This document shows positions 9,016-18,244 of a stretch of DNA of 42,287 nucleotides, in pieces. Position numbers and translations under genes: made by a program. The notes under the pieces were generated by a model, which saw only the letters and a program-made list of their open reading frames with translations, was not told the DNA's origin and did no database searches. The number at the start of each line of letters is the position of its first letter. The stretch's first letter is position 1. The DNA is from a virus: positions 1 to 42,287 of IMG/VR virus record IMGVR_UViG_3300031601_001712. One strand, given 5' to 3'.

Positions 9016-9041
9016 GGGGTCAGACTATTACATCTGACCCC
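9016..9041 (-). other. Perfect 9-bp intergenic hairpin
   Basis: GGGGTCAGA at 9016-9024 pairs with TCTGACCCC at 9033-9041 around an 8-base loop. On the minus strand it begins 8 bases after the stop of the 9049-9780 gene and ends 8 bases before the next ATG. No U-run follows, so it is not a standard rho-independent terminator. It may stabilise the upstream message, mark an RNA-processing point, or limit translation of the downstream gene, which has no visible Shine-Dalgarno. Confidence 0.65.
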
Positions 9042-9048
9042 AATTCCC

Positions 9049-9780
9049 TTAAATCAACGTATCAATAATAACATTGTCTATTTGAAGATGATGATTAATA
9101 TCTTCAATTGTTGCCTGTCGTTCAAGTAACCAGTTGACTGCATCATTATTCAACACAAGTCCCTCAGCTTTTGAGCTTTGTTTATATCGTAACTGTAAGG
9201 CTTCAATATCTACTGCTTCACTGAGTTTGTGTCGAGTGTCAGCTGAGTCTTTTGTAATAATTGAAATACTTGTATCCTTTTTCTTGGCCCGAACAATGCC
9301 ATAAGGGATCAAAACATCATCAATATCATTACAAAATACAGAAATTAACCCTGTACGGACACCATAGCTTTTTACAAAAATACCATTACCAAGATCATAA
9401 ACAATTCTGAATCCATTATTATAAACCTGCATATCCATTGCAGGTTTATTCAACACTGGAAGTAAATGAGCATCATTAAAAACAACTATCCGTTTTTTTT
9501 CATTTCCCTCTTCTGTGTCATACGGAACCGTTATAAGTAATTGTTCTTTTGGGTCAACGTTAGTAATTGCCATGGTTGGTTTTCTGATATTCGGAAAGTT
9601 TTCAACATGTGTTGTAAACCAATCTGATAAATTTGAAATTTCAATTAATGATGGATCTATAATAGGTTCTTCTGTTTGCACGGTTTCAAGGACCTTCGAA
9701 ATATCTAAATCATTTTCAGAAAATACAATTGGTTCTTCTGTTGCTCCATTTTTAACCATCTGAGATAAATTTTCACTCAT
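9049..9780 (-). CDS. Conserved-looking protein of unknown function
   Basis: 243 residues, ATG start with AAGGAGAA. The first 45 residues are acidic and low in order; the centre is beta-rich (FRIVYDLGNGIFVKSYGVRT), and the C-terminus helical. I recognise no family or catalytic motif. It is soluble with no signal peptide or membrane segment. The gene precedes the hairpin at 9016-9041 and follows a 116-residue protein by 24 bases. Confidence 0.6.
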   Translation of the reverse strand: MSENLSQMVKNGATEEPIVFSENDLDISKVLETVQTEEPIIDPSLIEISNLSDWFTTHVENFPNIRKPTMAITNVDPKEQLLITVPYDTEEGNEKKRIVVFNDAHLLPVLNKPAMDMQVYNNGFRIVYDLGNGIFVKSYGVRTGLISVFCNDIDDVLIPYGIVRAKKKDTSISIITKDSADTRHKLSEAVDIEALQLRYKQSSKAEGLVLNNDAVNWLLERQATIEDINHHLQIDNVIIDTLI

Positions 9781-9804
9781 TGTAATTAGTTCTCCTTTAC
9801 ATTT

Positions 9805-10155
9805 TTATTTTTTCCACTTATTACTTTCTTCTTCTGGATTTTCTCTCCAGTCATTAGGATTAATATCAGCAAATGTTTCTAATGCTGCCCCTGCTAATGC
9901 AAAGACTTTAACTAATTGTTCATATGCTTCAACTGGTGCTGATCCTTCTTTCATTTCATCTGAATGAATTAACCATTGTGGTGGTTTTGCAATCCATTTT
10001 CCTGAGTATCCTTTTTTGACTTTCTGTATATATTCTTCAATAAATAAAATGAAACTTGCAAAGTTTAAAGATTTTATATCAGAGTATTCGCCAAAACAAC
10101 ATCTTTGATATTCTCTTTCTCTTTGATAAAGCTTAAATAATTCTCTGCTATTCAT
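9805..10155 (-). CDS. Conserved phage protein of unknown function
   Basis: 116 residues, ATG start with AAGGAG 7 bases upstream. The pattern QRCCFGEYSDIKSLNFASF, then FIEEYIQKVKKGYSGKW, then GSAPVEAYEQLVKVFALAGA with ALETFADINPNDWRE looks like a well-defined, mostly helical family that I associate with phage hypothetical proteins; I cannot give a function. A homing endonuclease gene ends 3 bases before its start, so it may be the second half of a junction invaded by that element. Confidence 0.6.
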   Translation of the reverse strand: MNSRELFKLYQREREYQRCCFGEYSDIKSLNFASFILFIEEYIQKVKKGYSGKWIAKPPQWLIHSDEMKEGSAPVEAYEQLVKVFALAGAALETFADINPNDWRENPEEESNKWKK

Positions 10156-10158
10156 TCA

Positions 10159-11211
10159 TCACTCCTTGAATTTAATTTGACATTTCATATCATGATATCC
10201 ACACCCTTCTATTTTATGAACTTCTTTATGACAATCTTTACATAGAGTTATAACTTTATCGAGATCAGCACTTTCTAATGGTTCCCATCTAATTCCCTCT
10301 ATATGATGACAATGAAGTCCACTATCAAGTTTATCTTGATGTTTACCACATTTTTGACAAGTATAATTATCAATTTCTAATCTCATTTGTCTAAGTTCTG
10401 GTTGAACTTCTCTGGATGCATATTTAATACTTGTTGGATCATTATGCATATTATATAGTATGCATTCTGCTTTACATTCATCAGAACAGTATAAATAACA
10501 CCCTCCGTTTCCATAATCATTTTCTAATTGTCTTATTCTTTCATATAATTGTGAATATATTGGAGTAAACCAACCACCCTTTTCCTTTGAATTTGGGCAG
10601 TTATGATTTTTACAATGTACTTGAATTTCTTTTTCACCTGGTTTATCAGGATTATAACGTAGTTCTTCTTCTTTATAAAAAGTTAGATATTTTTTCTTTA
10701 TTTTAGATATATTTAATCTGTGTTTTATTCGCTCCAACTTATTTTTATATCTTTCTGTGTTTCTTTTACTTTTTAATTCTTTAGTATTTTTACTATCTTT
10801 TTTCCCAGTCATTGCGATTCGCTGTTTTTCTTTTTGAGATTCGGAAACAACTTTACCTTTTTGTGCCATACTTATAATTTCTTTATGGAGATCTGATATA
10901 CGTTTACCAGTATTTGATATAGAGATTTTTTTCTTTATATTATTAGATTTTTCTATTCCATAAAGATCTTCATAGCTTTTATCTTTATATCGATAACTTT
11001 GTTTTTTCTTAAATTTATCAGCATATTTTTTTCCATATATTTCTTCCCATGTTTTATCTTTTTTATTTTTACTTAACTTTTTCTTATGAGCAATAGAAAG
11101 TTTTTTATTGCGAGTATTATGTCCATGTATGTAACTATTATTTATATTTGTAACATTCTCTCCACAACCACATTTACAAAGTGGGAATTTGTTATATAAA
11201 TTGGTCACCAT
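10159..11211 (-). CDS. HNH homing endonuclease (variant with different N- and C-terminal modules)
   Basis: 350 residues. N-terminal CKCGCGENVTNINNSYIHGH block, then a long Lys-rich segment with repeated DNA-binding motifs (TWEEIYGKKYADKFKKK and YEDLYGIEKSNNIKKK are near-duplicates; GKRISDLHKE and GKVVSESQKE follow), then the central Cys/His block (QVHCKNHNCPNSKEKGGWFT to YLYCSDECKAECILYN) shared with the other homing genes here, and an HNH domain (CQKCG, LHCHHIEGIRWEP, CKDCHKEVH). The start ATG lies inside the last codons of folE2, overlapping by 20 bases, with AGAAGG five bases upstream. It sits between folE2 and a small conserved gene. Only the central block matches the paralogues closely, pointing to module swapping. 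Confidence 0.88.
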   Translation of the reverse strand: MVTNLYNKFPLCKCGCGENVTNINNSYIHGHNTRNKKLSIAHKKKLSKNKKDKTWEEIYGKKYADKFKKKQSYRYKDKSYEDLYGIEKSNNIKKKISISNTGKRISDLHKEIISMAQKGKVVSESQKEKQRIAMTGKKDSKNTKELKSKRNTERYKNKLERIKHRLNISKIKKKYLTFYKEEELRYNPDKPGEKEIQVHCKNHNCPNSKEKGGWFTPIYSQLYERIRQLENDYGNGGCYLYCSDECKAECILYNMHNDPTSIKYASREVQPELRQMRLEIDNYTCQKCGKHQDKLDSGLHCHHIEGIRWEPLESADLDKVITLCKDCHKEVHKIEGCGYHDMKCQIKFKE

Positions 11212-12064
11212 TAAAACCTTCTGGTACCCCTTTCCAATTTATTGCAATTGCTTCGTGTGTATGGATTGATTCTTCATGGACGCATTTTACAATCCAATCT
11301 TTTATAGGCATTTTATTTAATACTTGTGATATTATACGGATTGCATCTTCAACAAACATTGGATTTTCTGCTGCAACTCTTGCAATTTCTTGCTCATCGA
11401 TTCTTTTTATTATGGGAAACGGCACAGTTTTAATATTTGCTTCAACTGTCTCAATGATATCCTCTAACCATATATAATTACTTGGGTTACACTCAACTAG
11501 TATATGAGCAAACGATCTTTGATTATGAGGATATCCATGACTCCCATTTTTTTCTAAATGGTGACATAACTCTGCTGAGCATGGGCAATATGATGCATAC
11601 TGAATTGTCACTCCCTGAAAAAACTTAAAATTATCATTTAAAATATCACCATCTTTATTTGTATATAACTGACCTTCAAATTTACATTTATAATATAAAG
11701 GAAATTTATTATCTGATAAAATAGATTTTCGCATCACTGGCATTCTAAAATCAAATTTCATAAAACTCGAATTACTTCCAACGTTTGTTCGTACCTCTTC
11801 TAATATTTGTTTTATTAACTTTTGTTTAAGTGGAAGATCAAGATATGGAGATAAGGTTAGTCCCAATCTTGACATTGAGATACCTTTTATACCGGCATCC
11901 AAATTTGTTCTCATTGAAACATTTGCATTTAACTGGTAAAATCCTCCTGTTTTAAATTCTAGTTTGAATGGTAGTTCAATGTTCTCAACACCAACCTGCA
12001 TAATAGGCATTTCGATTTTTGGTACTGAGCATTGAATATCAGGCAAATCCTGTTTATCTATCAT
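11192..12064 (-). CDS. folE2: GTP cyclohydrolase IB (FolE2)
   Basis: 290 residues, close to the usual family length of 255-300. It turns GTP into 7,8-dihydroneopterin triphosphate, the first step of both folate and 7-deazaguanine (preQ0/queuosine) synthesis. Diagnostic elements are GISMSRL at about 61-67, YCPCSAELC at about 159-167 (the metal-binding Cys region) and HNQRS at about 180-184 (conserved active-site His), followed by HEESIHTHEAIAIN near the end. Start ATG has AAGGAGAA. The same phage carries a QueD domain at 34022-35056, which acts on the product, so the likely use is a 7-deazaguanine nucleotide for DNA modification or tRNA. QueE, QueC and a DNA transglycosylase are not in this window. 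Confidence 0.9.
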   Translation of the reverse strand: MIDKQDLPDIQCSVPKIEMPIMQVGVENIELPFKLEFKTGGFYQLNANVSMRTNLDAGIKGISMSRLGLTLSPYLDLPLKQKLIKQILEEVRTNVGSNSSFMKFDFRMPVMRKSILSDNKFPLYYKCKFEGQLYTNKDGDILNDNFKFFQGVTIQYASYCPCSAELCHHLEKNGSHGYPHNQRSFAHILVECNPSNYIWLEDIIETVEANIKTVPFPIIKRIDEQEIARVAAENPMFVEDAIRIISQVLNKMPIKDWIVKCVHEESIHTHEAIAINWKGVPEGFNGDQFI

Positions 12065-12092
12065 TAATAAACTTTCTCCTTTTATAACTATT

Positions 12093-12488
12093 TTAAATCT
12101 TTTTTTCTGGCCACTCTTTAACTACATCTTTTGGATCAAAATGAAAAATATTTTGTGGTTCAGGCGTATCTTTATTTTTCATTTGACGATTAAAATCTAA
12201 ATCTAAATCATCAGTCATTTTTTGAATACACTCAGGTGGTTTAATGGATTTTAAATTACATGCAGATTTCAATTGTTCTCGTATCATCCTTTGTTCTTGT
12301 ATTTGTTCACTTTCTTCATCAAAATTATTTTGATATTTTTTATTAAAATGTTGTGATTGATGTTCGAAACTGTCATAAAGAGAAGCTTTTGTTACCATCA
12401 TCGAATCAGTAGTTAAATCGCTTGCCGTTGTATATGTATTAGCGGCAGTACTTTCCCAATAAAAATTATCCCATATATTATTACTCAT
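12093..12488 (-). CDS. Acidic protein of unknown function
   Basis: 131 residues. The ATG overlaps the stop of the RNA polymerase beta gene (ATGA), so it is probably translated by coupling to it. The sequence is polar, rich in Asn/Asp/Glu/Gln and Met, with a charged helical stretch (NFDEESEQIQEQRMIREQLK) and a probable disordered C-terminus. No known domain. Its position directly behind rpoB-like suggests, without proof, a function tied to transcription. Confidence 0.6.
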   Translation of the reverse strand: MSNNIWDNFYWESTAANTYTTASDLTTDSMMVTKASLYDSFEHQSQHFNKKYQNNFDEESEQIQEQRMIREQLKSACNLKSIKPPECIQKMTDDLDLDFNRQMKNKDTPEPQNIFHFDPKDVVKEWPEKKI

Positions 12489-15484
12489 TGTTGATCGACT
12501 CCAATCACTGTTAAATAAGAATTTAATAATTTAACAGATTCAGGGGTTGAGTCAAGGTCTTTTGGTTCTTCTGATTTTTCATCAATAAATCCTCTAATAT
12601 AAGCATTCTTTCTTGCAATACAATCGGATTTAGTTGTTAAAAATTCAAAAAGATTTATTGGTGCATCATGTCCAATAATACATGCAGTTTCCATTTCACC
12701 ACACCTTTGACCCCCCTTGTTTTTACGACCCCCCAATGGTTGAAGTGTTCGTTTAGCATACGCTCCAATTCCACGAGCAGAAAGTTTTTCTTCAGCGATA
12801 TGAACCATACGTAAAAAGTAAATATACCCGACTGCAACAGGATTTTTTAAGTGAGTTTTTGCTAGAGGTTCATATATTCTTTCCTTGAATTTTGTATGCG
12901 TGTATTCTAATGCATTTTTAATATCTTGAAGTTTACATGATTCAAATGGTGGCTGAATCAATGTAAGTTCATTTATGAAATCTTCAGTTATTGTCTTCGG
13001 TAGCTGTGTAGCAAATTGTGTAACATACCACTTGTCTGCCGTTTTATCAATAATATCAAGGTATGCTAACAGATACTTTTTGATTTCGTTTTGATCAACC
13101 TTATCTTTAAGTAACTGTAACATGTTTTGTTTCAGATCATAGAGTGACATTGATAATTGTAACTCAAATAATTGACCGATATTCATTCTTGATATGATAC
13201 CAAGAGGGTTGATGCAGATGTCCAAATGCCTTCCATCATCTAATTTTGGCATTTTATTATGAGGTACAATTCTCGAAATAACTCCTTTATTTCCATGTCG
13301 GTTAGCAATTTTATCACCAACTTTTACTCTTCTGAAATGAATTCCATACATCTCCACTTTAATACCATTAATCTTTTCTTTCTTTTCTTTATATTTTCCA
13401 ACAAACGAAAATAGTTCAAGCCCATTCTCTTTAATAAATCTATTGGCTTGATCTTTATCCAACTTATCTTTTATAATCTTTTTGAGAATTAACTCTTTTT
13501 CTTTCTGTTTTTCGATTGTTTTTTCTACCCAACCTTGAAATTCGGGAATATCGTTATTCCATTCATTGGCATATATATTTACCTCTGGAATAATAAATGT
13601 TTTTTCAGCTTCAAGAGGAATTGCTTCATTAAATACCGAATACATATCATCAATTGTTAGAGTTTTTAAAATTGCATAAGGACTACCTGCATTAATTGTT
13701 TCAAATTCGTTTGGTAATGGATTATATCCTTCTTTTGTTAAGGATAACAATACCTTGTGTGGTGGAATTGTAAATGATAAATCCTTAAAATGTACTGATG
13801 TTAAAATGTCGTCATTTACAAGACGATCTGATACAACAATTCCGTCTTCATAATTATTGCCATAATATACCATAACTCCAGTAAGAAGATTTCGACCAAA
13901 TTGAATACTTCCATCTTTACAGAAATTACTTTCTGCTAAAATATCTCCTGCTTTGAATTTGTCTCCTGGTTTGACATAAACATTCATAAAATCCATGTGT
14001 TCAACGTAGATTTTTCTATATGCAATATTAAATATATCAACACCACCATCTGTATAACTAACGATGAGATATTTTGTATCGATATGAATAACCTCACCAT
14101 CTTTCTTTGCTTTTTTAACAAATTGTGTATAGTCCGAATATAGATGTTCACATCCAGATTTGATCATTGGTTGGTCAAAATCTTTCAATAATATTGACTG
14201 TCTCATTTGTGAAGATGACATTTGCAAACGTGTTTGATCATCATGCTCCAAAAACGGAACCATAGAAACAGGAATTGATATTGGCTGTTTTTCTAAAAAA
14301 TCTGGTGTAAATTTTAAATTTTCATCTAATTTTACATTGGGAATAAGATTTTGTAAAACACCACAGTTATCACGATCAGGTGTATCAACTGGGCATATAC
14401 GTCCAAACATTGATGGAGTAATATCTCGTAAATGTCGTGGAATGTTTTCTCTTTTGAACCCACCAGGACCCAGCATGCTTATTCTTGAAAGTTTTGTTAA
14501 TTCTTCAATTGGATTAATTGAAAAATCAAATTGAACAATATCTGAAACATTACACTCGGATAATATTTGTGTTGAACTAATATTAAATTTTGGATGTCGT
14601 GCTGTTCTGTTTGAAAAGCATAAATCAAATACAATTTTTGATAGTTTTGCAAAGATCATATACTCAAAACATCTTACACGTTTATTTGTAAATAATGTAT
14701 CATCAATATTGCCAACTTCCATTGCCCATAATAATTCTTCAATGAGCGATCCGGTTTGTAAAAACTGACATGTTATAGGATCAATTTTTGGAATTAGATC
14801 TAATGCATAAAGAATATCTTCTCCTTTTGATTTTGCATTATATCTTGAATAAAGACGCCCTACTTCTAAAATAAAGTCATCCTGAGTGTATCCTTTCGAT
14901 TCTTCATAAAACAATTTCAAATCTTGAATTAACAATTCCATTAAATTGGTTTTATCTCGAATTTGAAATGTACTCAATGAAAATCGTTTTTCCATTTCTT
15001 CTATGTCATAATATGCCAACATAAGCAATGAAAGCGGAATTTTTTTTCCTAAGAAACTTATATTAATATTTGGTTCTTCTTTACTTTTTATAATCATTAA
15101 TGTTGCTACATTTGTTCTTAATTTAATAGATTCTCCTCTTGTAACAACCGGAATATCAAATAACTGGAATAAAGGAATCTTTTTTCTTCCGTTTATCATT
15201 ATATAATTATCATCAATAATCTTTGGAATAAAGATACTCAAATCAATATTATGATTACCTTTTTGTAAACGAATTACAAGAGATTGCTTAAGAGTTTTTG
15301 ATAGCTCGCCTGATGAAAATCTTGAATCTTTCAAATTTAATTCTGTAATTGTAAAACCGATTTCTGTAACCGGTTGAAGTATCTGAGTCGCTAAAGGTAA
15401 AATATTCTCATAATCGAGTTTCCTTAATGTGAAGATATTTTTATCTTCGTTTTGGATTTTGAAAATTGGATTAATTATGTTCAT
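12485..15484 (-). CDS. Multi-subunit RNA polymerase beta subunit (phage-encoded)
   Basis: 999 residues, against about 1340 in E. coli RpoB. Landmarks occur in order: IMINGRKKIPLFQLFD (protrusion/fork), LTKLSRISMLGPGGF then HLRDITPSMFGRICPVDTPD (rifampicin-pocket/fork loop 2 region), YEDGIVVSDRLV, VGDKIANRHGNKGVISRIVP (active-site lysines and catalytic-centre contacts), MNIGQLFELQLS, and C-terminal YAKRTLQPLGGRKNKGGQRC plus GEMETACIIGHDA (clamp/switch 3). It forms the catalytic core with beta'. The beta chain is one uninterrupted polypeptide, unlike the split beta of phiKZ-type phages. Alpha and omega equivalents are not visible. A nine-codon frame (15491-15520) ends directly before the start. 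Confidence 0.95.
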   Translation of the reverse strand: MNIINPIFKIQNEDKNIFTLRKLDYENILPLATQILQPVTEIGFTITELNLKDSRFSSGELSKTLKQSLVIRLQKGNHNIDLSIFIPKIIDDNYIMINGRKKIPLFQLFDIPVVTRGESIKLRTNVATLMIIKSKEEPNINISFLGKKIPLSLLMLAYYDIEEMEKRFSLSTFQIRDKTNLMELLIQDLKLFYEESKGYTQDDFILEVGRLYSRYNAKSKGEDILYALDLIPKIDPITCQFLQTGSLIEELLWAMEVGNIDDTLFTNKRVRCFEYMIFAKLSKIVFDLCFSNRTARHPKFNISSTQILSECNVSDIVQFDFSINPIEELTKLSRISMLGPGGFKRENIPRHLRDITPSMFGRICPVDTPDRDNCGVLQNLIPNVKLDENLKFTPDFLEKQPISIPVSMVPFLEHDDQTRLQMSSSQMRQSILLKDFDQPMIKSGCEHLYSDYTQFVKKAKKDGEVIHIDTKYLIVSYTDGGVDIFNIAYRKIYVEHMDFMNVYVKPGDKFKAGDILAESNFCKDGSIQFGRNLLTGVMVYYGNNYEDGIVVSDRLVNDDILTSVHFKDLSFTIPPHKVLLSLTKEGYNPLPNEFETINAGSPYAILKTLTIDDMYSVFNEAIPLEAEKTFIIPEVNIYANEWNNDIPEFQGWVEKTIEKQKEKELILKKIIKDKLDKDQANRFIKENGLELFSFVGKYKEKKEKINGIKVEMYGIHFRRVKVGDKIANRHGNKGVISRIVPHNKMPKLDDGRHLDICINPLGIISRMNIGQLFELQLSMSLYDLKQNMLQLLKDKVDQNEIKKYLLAYLDIIDKTADKWYVTQFATQLPKTITEDFINELTLIQPPFESCKLQDIKNALEYTHTKFKERIYEPLAKTHLKNPVAVGYIYFLRMVHIAEEKLSARGIGAYAKRTLQPLGGRKNKGGQRCGEMETACIIGHDAPINLFEFLTTKSDCIARKNAYIRGFIDEKSEEPKDLDSTPESVKLLNSYLTVIGVDQQ

Positions 15485-15561
15485 TTAGTAGTTTACCCCT
15501 TTCTTGCTTTTCATTTTTAGATTGATAATGTTCCTTGTTATTATAATTATTTAGTAACAAA

Positions 15562-18231
15562 TCATTTTATCATTTCCCCTTTTAATATTTTATCCATTAT
15601 TCCTGAATAACGCCCTTTATACATAATTCCTTTTAATATACTACGTTTTGGATTTGAAAATGCCATTGCCAATATCCAACTTTCTTTATTTGGCACACTC
15701 TGGATACTGAAATATGATGGTTTAACTTTATCTCTATCTTTAAGCAATCTCCACTTACGTGAGTTTTTCCACATCAATTGAGCAACTACACATTCAAAAT
15801 GAACATGATGAATATCTTTATTATATACTGCAAATAAATCATGTACGATATCTGTATATGTTTTACCTTTAAATCTATGAAGAAGTTCTGCAACTGTTGC
15901 TAAATCCCCAATAATATCTTTTTGTTTCATACCTCGTTCGTCAGCATCATCGCCTTTAATAACAGCTGATCCTGATGTATGAAATGTTCTTAATACCAAT
16001 TGAGTTCCTCTCTCACCAAGTGTTTGTGCAGCAATAATTCCTACGAAACGACTATTAATATATTTATAAAGATCTCCGTAACATGTTTTGCATAAGTTAG
16101 GTGATTTACAAAGAATCGGACTTCGAATTTTTATTACTGTTCCAACTAATTCTTCACAATTTGTATCTGTTATTTTAACTAATTCACCGCCCCTTGACAT
16201 GTTACGACCAATGAGCATTTTTGCTTTTTTACTTGACTTTACATTAACTTCAAGGAAATCCGTTGTGCCACAATCATCAAGAGTTTCGTCAATTTGCAAA
16301 TTAGCACATGTGAATATCAATTTTCTTGATAGATACCCACTTGTTCCTGTGTTTAATGCAACATCAAGAAGACCTTTTCTACAACCATTGGTTGATAAAA
16401 AGAATCCTTCTGGAGTTAATCCTTGAACTAAACTGTTTTTAATTGGAGTTGGTAAAATTTCCCCATCAAAGTTTGAAATAAACCCACGGGTTAGTACCAT
16501 CTGTTTTGCTTGATCCCAACTTCCCCTTGCTCCAGAGTCAATCATATATGCATAAGGAAATGTTTTTTTCAATTTTTCAATTATATCTGGGCTATTTGCT
16601 GCAACTAATTGATCCCTAATTTCTGGTCTATTATAAATTGATGCCCTGATTTCGTCTGCTCCATCAAAATCGAAATCATCAAGAGACATTGTACATCCCA
16701 TAAGTGTTGCATATTTAAACCCAACTCTTTTGATATTGTCAAGTGTATGTGCTGTTATTTGCTCTGGGTATGAATCTTTAATTTCATTTAATATTAAAAG
16801 AAGTTTCTTTTCATTAACAACCTCTCTGATTTCAGGATATCCATCTGGTAAGCAATCATTAAATAATTTAAATCCTTCTTCTGGGGTTTCAAAGTCTGGT
16901 GATGTTATAAAATATATACCAAGAATAATATCTTGGCTTGGAGTAGTTGTTAATTTTTGATTTGACGGGCTACTTAAATTTTTAGTAATGAACATCTTTT
17001 CACGAATCTCTTTTTTCGCTTCTTCACTAATTGGAATATAAACAGCCATTTGATCCCCATCAAAGTCTGCATTAAATGGAGGGCAAACCAACGGATGTAT
17101 CTTAATAACTTTGTCAAGAGTTATTTTAATATTAAATGCAAGCATCCCCAATTTATGAAGAGATGGTTGTCTATTTAATATACAAACTTCATCTTTTGTT
17201 ATTTCTTCGCATATTTTATATAATATTGGATTGTTGGTTTCAATACATTTATCAACAAAGTCAATTGATTTATTTAATAGTTTAAACTTACCAATTGCGA
17301 TTATTTTTTTAGCAATAGGCAATTTAAATAATTCTAAAATCATAATATATGGAAGAACACATTGATCAAGACTTAATGTTGGATCGGGTGTTATAACTGC
17401 TCGACCAGAAAAATCAATACGTTTACCTAAAATATTACCACGAATCAATCCTTCTTTTTTTGCCATCTTTTCTAAAATTCGATGATATAGTTCATTAACA
17501 TCTTTTTGTAATTGTTTAAAATATGTATAATATAAATTTTTATCTCGAATAATATCAACTACTGTATCTTTCATTATTTCTTTTTTTGTTAATATCTGGA
17601 CATAATAACGATTAATTTTATCCATTAATTGCTTTCCGCCCGATGCTGCAGATGAAGGTCTTAAGTCTGGAGGAAGAACAATAATTTGATTTATTAAAAG
17701 GCTTCCAATATTATCGTAAATTAACTTCCACTCAGGAATTCCTTCTTTTGAAAGACCGCTAGATAGATCTTCAATTAATTTATATATTGCATGAGTTTTT
17801 TCCCAATATTCAGTTCCTTCAGGTTTTTTATCTTGATCGGAACCAATGATATGTTCAAGTCCATCCATATATAAGTAACTTTTTTCATTTCTCATCAGCT
17901 CATCAATAGCATGTTTTAAAGTTTTTCCACCAACTTCTACAAGTAAATCATAGAAAATTGGGTTAACTACTGGAATGGGCAAATTTATTTTGGCAAAGCG
18001 TGTTCTTCTTACATCGCTATTAACAACATCAACTCCACATATTGCGCATTTTCCTCCCGATTTTGATAAGCCATAGTAGGTTCCGCACTGACATGTGTAA
18101 TTTTTTATTGGACCAAAAATTTGCTCAGAGAATAAACCCTGAGAATGAAATTTTTTCTTTCCGAATACTTTTAGAGTAGTTACTTCCTCTAGATTTTCAC
18201 AAAATTGTGCGTAATCTAAAATTTTTGGCAT
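15562..18231 (-). CDS. Multi-subunit RNA polymerase beta' subunit (phage-encoded)
   Basis: 889 residues, much shorter than E. coli RpoC (about 1407), but both ends are recognisable. N-terminal clamp (GLFSEQIFGPIKNYTC) carries a zinc site C47-x-C49 and C62-x2-C65; then lid/rudder region, GRAVITPDPTLSLDQC, LNRQPSLHKLGMLAFN, and the catalytic NADFDGDQMAVYIP with the Mg-binding Asp triad at 387-393. The trigger-loop region IAAQTLGERGTQLVLRTFHT is intact, and the C-terminus (FECVVAQLMWK, SIQSVPNKESWILAMAF, GIMYKGRYSGIMDKI) matches the bacterial C-terminal clamp. It is single-chain and compact. Start ATG has AAGGAGAA. Transcribed just before the beta gene, after the ubiquitin-like cassette. Confidence 0.95.
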   Translation of the reverse strand: MPKILDYAQFCENLEEVTTLKVFGKKKFHSQGLFSEQIFGPIKNYTCQCGTYYGLSKSGGKCAICGVDVVNSDVRRTRFAKINLPIPVVNPIFYDLLVEVGGKTLKHAIDELMRNEKSYLYMDGLEHIIGSDQDKKPEGTEYWEKTHAIYKLIEDLSSGLSKEGIPEWKLIYDNIGSLLINQIIVLPPDLRPSSAASGGKQLMDKINRYYVQILTKKEIMKDTVVDIIRDKNLYYTYFKQLQKDVNELYHRILEKMAKKEGLIRGNILGKRIDFSGRAVITPDPTLSLDQCVLPYIMILELFKLPIAKKIIAIGKFKLLNKSIDFVDKCIETNNPILYKICEEITKDEVCILNRQPSLHKLGMLAFNIKITLDKVIKIHPLVCPPFNADFDGDQMAVYIPISEEAKKEIREKMFITKNLSSPSNQKLTTTPSQDIILGIYFITSPDFETPEEGFKLFNDCLPDGYPEIREVVNEKKLLLILNEIKDSYPEQITAHTLDNIKRVGFKYATLMGCTMSLDDFDFDGADEIRASIYNRPEIRDQLVAANSPDIIEKLKKTFPYAYMIDSGARGSWDQAKQMVLTRGFISNFDGEILPTPIKNSLVQGLTPEGFFLSTNGCRKGLLDVALNTGTSGYLSRKLIFTCANLQIDETLDDCGTTDFLEVNVKSSKKAKMLIGRNMSRGGELVKITDTNCEELVGTVIKIRSPILCKSPNLCKTCYGDLYKYINSRFVGIIAAQTLGERGTQLVLRTFHTSGSAVIKGDDADERGMKQKDIIGDLATVAELLHRFKGKTYTDIVHDLFAVYNKDIHHVHFECVVAQLMWKNSRKWRLLKDRDKVKPSYFSIQSVPNKESWILAMAFSNPKRSILKGIMYKGRYSGIMDKILKGEMIK

Positions 18232-18244
18232 TATCAGTTTCTCC

